Source of the DNA: Labedaea rhizosphaerae
Lineage (GTDB): Bacteria; Actinomycetota; Actinomycetes; Mycobacteriales; Pseudonocardiaceae
Reading direction: 5' to 3'
DNA: 64,000 nt
Assembly: GCF_004362825.1 (NCBI RefSeq)
Contig: NZ_SNXZ01000004.1
Location: 310,001-374,000 of the forward strand
The notes beneath the pieces are model-generated. The model was given only the letters and a program-made list of their open reading frames with translations. It had not been told where the DNA came from and searched no databases. Positions 61,998 through 64,000 of this stretch are shown piece by piece. The position numbers and the translations under genes were made by a program. The stretch's first letter is position 1. Each line of letters begins with the position of its first letter.

Positions 61998-62219
61998 ATG
62001 TACACGAACGGTTCCACGTCCCAGCCGAGGCCCATCACCCGATCGGGCGAGAGTGTGCGACCGACCAACCGCGGGACCCGCGTGACACGCGGCACCCGCG
62101 TCACGCGTGGAACCAGGGTCACCGCGGGCACCAGGGTGACCCGCGGCACCCGAGTGACGATGGGCACGCGGGTGACGCGCGGCACCAGGGTGACGATGGG
62201 CACCCGCGTCACGAGCTGA
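61998..62219 (+). CDS. GTRVTx hexapeptide-repeat protein (73 aa)
   Basis: After a 25-residue polar N-terminus (MYTNGSTSQPRPITRSGE, then SVRPTNR) the protein consists of eight perfect-length hexapeptides GTRVT[R/A/M/S], from 62074 to the stop. The underlying 18-bp units differ at many third positions and even switch Arg between CGN and AGG, yet the five residues GTRVT never change, so selection acts on the peptide. GGGAG precedes the ATG. Alternating small and beta-branched residues suggest a beta-rich or solenoid-like, very basic surface; nucleic-acid or cell-envelope binding is conceivable. No signal peptide. No family recognised. Confidence 0.65.
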   Translation: MYTNGSTSQPRPITRSGESVRPTNRGTRVTRGTRVTRGTRVTAGTRVTRGTRVTMGTRVTRGTRVTMGTRVTS

Positions 62220-62235
62220 TCCCCGAGAACTGCCG

Positions 62236-62266
62236 AACGGCGGCGCCTGCCCGGCGCCGCCGTTTC
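62236..62266 (+). terminator. Terminator after the GTRVTx gene
   Basis: AACGGCGGCGCC (62236-62247) pairs perfectly with 62253-62264 around a 5-base loop, followed by TT. It is 16 bases after the stop codon and also faces the convergent HNH gene. Confidence 0.82.
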
Positions 62267-62281
62267 GCGTGTTCGATGGAC

Positions 62282-62836
<555 letters not shown>

Positions 62837-63127
62837 GAGCACCGGTGGGTCCGGGTCCGGGCACAGGGTCGCCGGTTCCGGGCACAGCGTCGCCCGTGGC
62901 GCAAGCCCAGTCGGGGCGCCGTTCGGATCAGGTTGTCGGTCGGGCACTCGACCACCTCCACCGGTGCAGGCATAGTCGACCACAGATCACACCCGGAGCG
63001 CACGCATGTTCTCCAGGTGTCACGCGTCACACGGGAGAACACCCGGTGAAGGCTGCGCGATCGAGGCGGCTGGCACGATGACGCGAGCGAACCCCGAGCA
63101 CCGAACCGGAAGGAGTTGTGCGGTCCG

Positions 63128-64000
63128 TTGTCCGAAGCGCTGGATTTGATCTTCCGCGATCCGCCTGAGTGCGTGAAGGAGACCGGCACCTGGTGCAGCC
63201 AGGTGTACAAGGTCACCCACAACGAATGGCTGGCCGGCTCCGCCGACTGGCTGGTGGCGAAACCGCTGAAGATCATCCTGATCCTGCTGGTCGCGTTCGT
63301 CGTGCGAGCGCTGGGCCGGCGGGTGATCGACAAGCTGACCAACGGTCAGACCCCGCGATTCCTGCGACCGCTGAAGTCCCGGGCGCCGAAGGTGGTCGCC
63401 CCGCTGCTGCCGGAACGGCGGGCCCAACGCGCCCGCACGGTCGGCTCGGTGCTGAAGTCGATCCTGTCGTTCCTGGTGTTCGGGCTCGCGTTCCTCTACA
63501 TCCTGGCCGAGCTGGGCATCAACCTCGGGCCGATCCTCGCGTCGGCCGGCGTGGTCGGCGTCGCGCTGGCGTTCGGCGCGCAGAACCTGGTCAAGGACTT
63601 CCTGTCCGGCGTCTTCATGATGCTGGAGGACCAGTACGGCGTCGGTGACGTCGTCGACGTCGGGGAGGCCAGCGGCACGATCGAGGCGGTCGGGCTGCGC
63701 GTGACCACGTTGCGCGACCTGAACGGGACCGTCTGGTACGTGCGCAACGGCGAGATCCTGCGGGTCGGCAACTCCACCCAGGGTTACGCGGTCGCGGTGA
63801 TCGACCTGCCGATCGGCTACGGCGCCGACGTGGAGAAGGCCACCGACGTGCTGCGCACGACGGCCACGGACGCCACCAGCAAGGAACCGCTGTCCGAGGA
63901 CGTCCTCGCCGATCCCGAGGTGCTCGGGGTCGAGAAGGTCACCCCGGACAGCATCACGCTGCGGATGACCGTGAAGGTGCGTCCAGGCAGGCAGTACGCG
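63128..64000 (+). CDS. MscS-family mechanosensitive channel, partial (runs off right edge)
   Basis: The first 291 residues are present. A short N-terminal domain with two cysteines (DPPECVKETGTWCSQV) precedes transmembrane helices at about residues 48-66 and 112-132, then the pore helix ASAGVVGVALAFGAQNLVKDFLSGVFMMLEDQYGVGDVV, which is the MscS signature with glycine/alanine packing, and the beta domain begins with VDVGEASGTIEAVGLR. It is a tension-gated channel for osmotic release. TTG 63128 follows AAGGAG by 12 bases; a TTG at 63116 in the same frame is an alternative. The C-terminus is outside the window. Confidence 0.9.
   Translation, partial: MSEALDLIFRDPPECVKETGTWCSQVYKVTHNEWLAGSADWLVAKPLKIILILLVAFVVRALGRRVIDKLTNGQTPRFLRPLKSRAPKVVAPLLPERRAQRARTVGSVLKSILSFLVFGLAFLYILAELGINLGPILASAGVVGVALAFGAQNLVKDFLSGVFMMLEDQYGVGDVVDVGEASGTIEAVGLRVTTLRDLNGTVWYVRNGEILRVGNSTQGYAVAVIDLPIGYGADVEKATDVLRTTATDATSKEPLSEDVLADPEVLGVEKVTPDSITLRMTVKVRPGRQYA

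Noticed and set aside
63006-63038. GTTCTCC ... GGAGAAC symmetry between HNH and MscS genes as a LexA-type box.
   Set aside because: Only the outer seven bases match with a 19-base unpaired centre, which does not fit the known actinobacterial SOS box.

Overview
The window is high-G+C actinobacterial chromosome, most likely from a Pseudonocardiales genus (Amycolatopsis/Lentzea/Saccharothrix type). Pointers are a CGYC mycoredoxin, a DsbA-like protein of the mycothiol-dependent Rv2466c family, two clpP genes beside clpX and tig, a WXG100-type secreted protein, GTG/TTG starts and many 4-base ATGA/GTGA gene overlaps. Gene order clpX - clpP2 - clpP1 - tig - serine hydrolase - (tRNA-Pro, tRNA-Gly) - Nei glycosylase - DsbA-like - pepN resembles a block I recall from mycobacteria, here opened by a large insertion.

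Layout. 1-5.8 kb: a TetR/MFS efflux pair, membrane proteins, a DinB-fold protein and an Eis-like acetyltransferase. 5.8-8.0 kb: a leftward cluster with a WXG100-like protein, a 497-residue secreted-type protein ending in a C39-like cysteine peptidase domain, and two very small ORFs upstream. 8.1-10.2 kb: a three-gene operon of unknown function behind a striking nested palindrome. 10.3-16.3 kb: cold-shock protein, mycoredoxin, carotenoid-type FAD oxidoreductase, an OFA-family transporter with its 39-residue partner, fdhD, a methyltransferase and a membrane protein. 16.4-25.7 kb: clpX, clpP2, clpP1, tig, a PASTA-less Ser/Thr kinase, a HelD-type helicase and a serine hydrolase.

25.7-45.1 kb is an integrated, probably conjugative, mosaic element. 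It carries lower-G+C cargo (a lipoprotein, membrane proteins, a degenerate PD-(D/E)xK-like protein, a LamG-like membrane protein), an alpha/beta hydrolase with a TPR-XRE regulator, small XRE and zinc-ribbon proteins, and an 11-bp iteron-like repeat. A tightly overlapped transfer operon (VirD4/TraG-type coupling ATPase, 43-residue ORF, replication-relaxation protein, SPPY-type DNA methyltransferase) follows, then a ribbon-helix-helix protein and a tandem pair of serine recombinases, the second of which reads antisense through the host tRNA-Pro gene.

45.1-64 kb returns to chromosome: tRNA-Pro and tRNA-Gly, two methyltransferases, a GNAT, a second Eis-like protein, a TetR/FAD-monooxygenase pair, Nei, ComB-like, DUF429 and two metallo-beta-lactamase-fold genes, aldehyde dehydrogenase, a DsbA-like protein, aminopeptidase N, a 570-bp intergenic array of 22-bp repeats, DUF5130, a 73-residue protein made of eight GTRVTx hexapeptides, an HNH endonuclease and the start of an MscS channel. 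The strongest unexplained signals are the GTRVTx protein, the 22-bp arrays, the 11-bp iterons, the nested palindrome at 8.15 kb, the tiny ORFs beside the WXG100 cluster and the recombinase pair at the tRNA.
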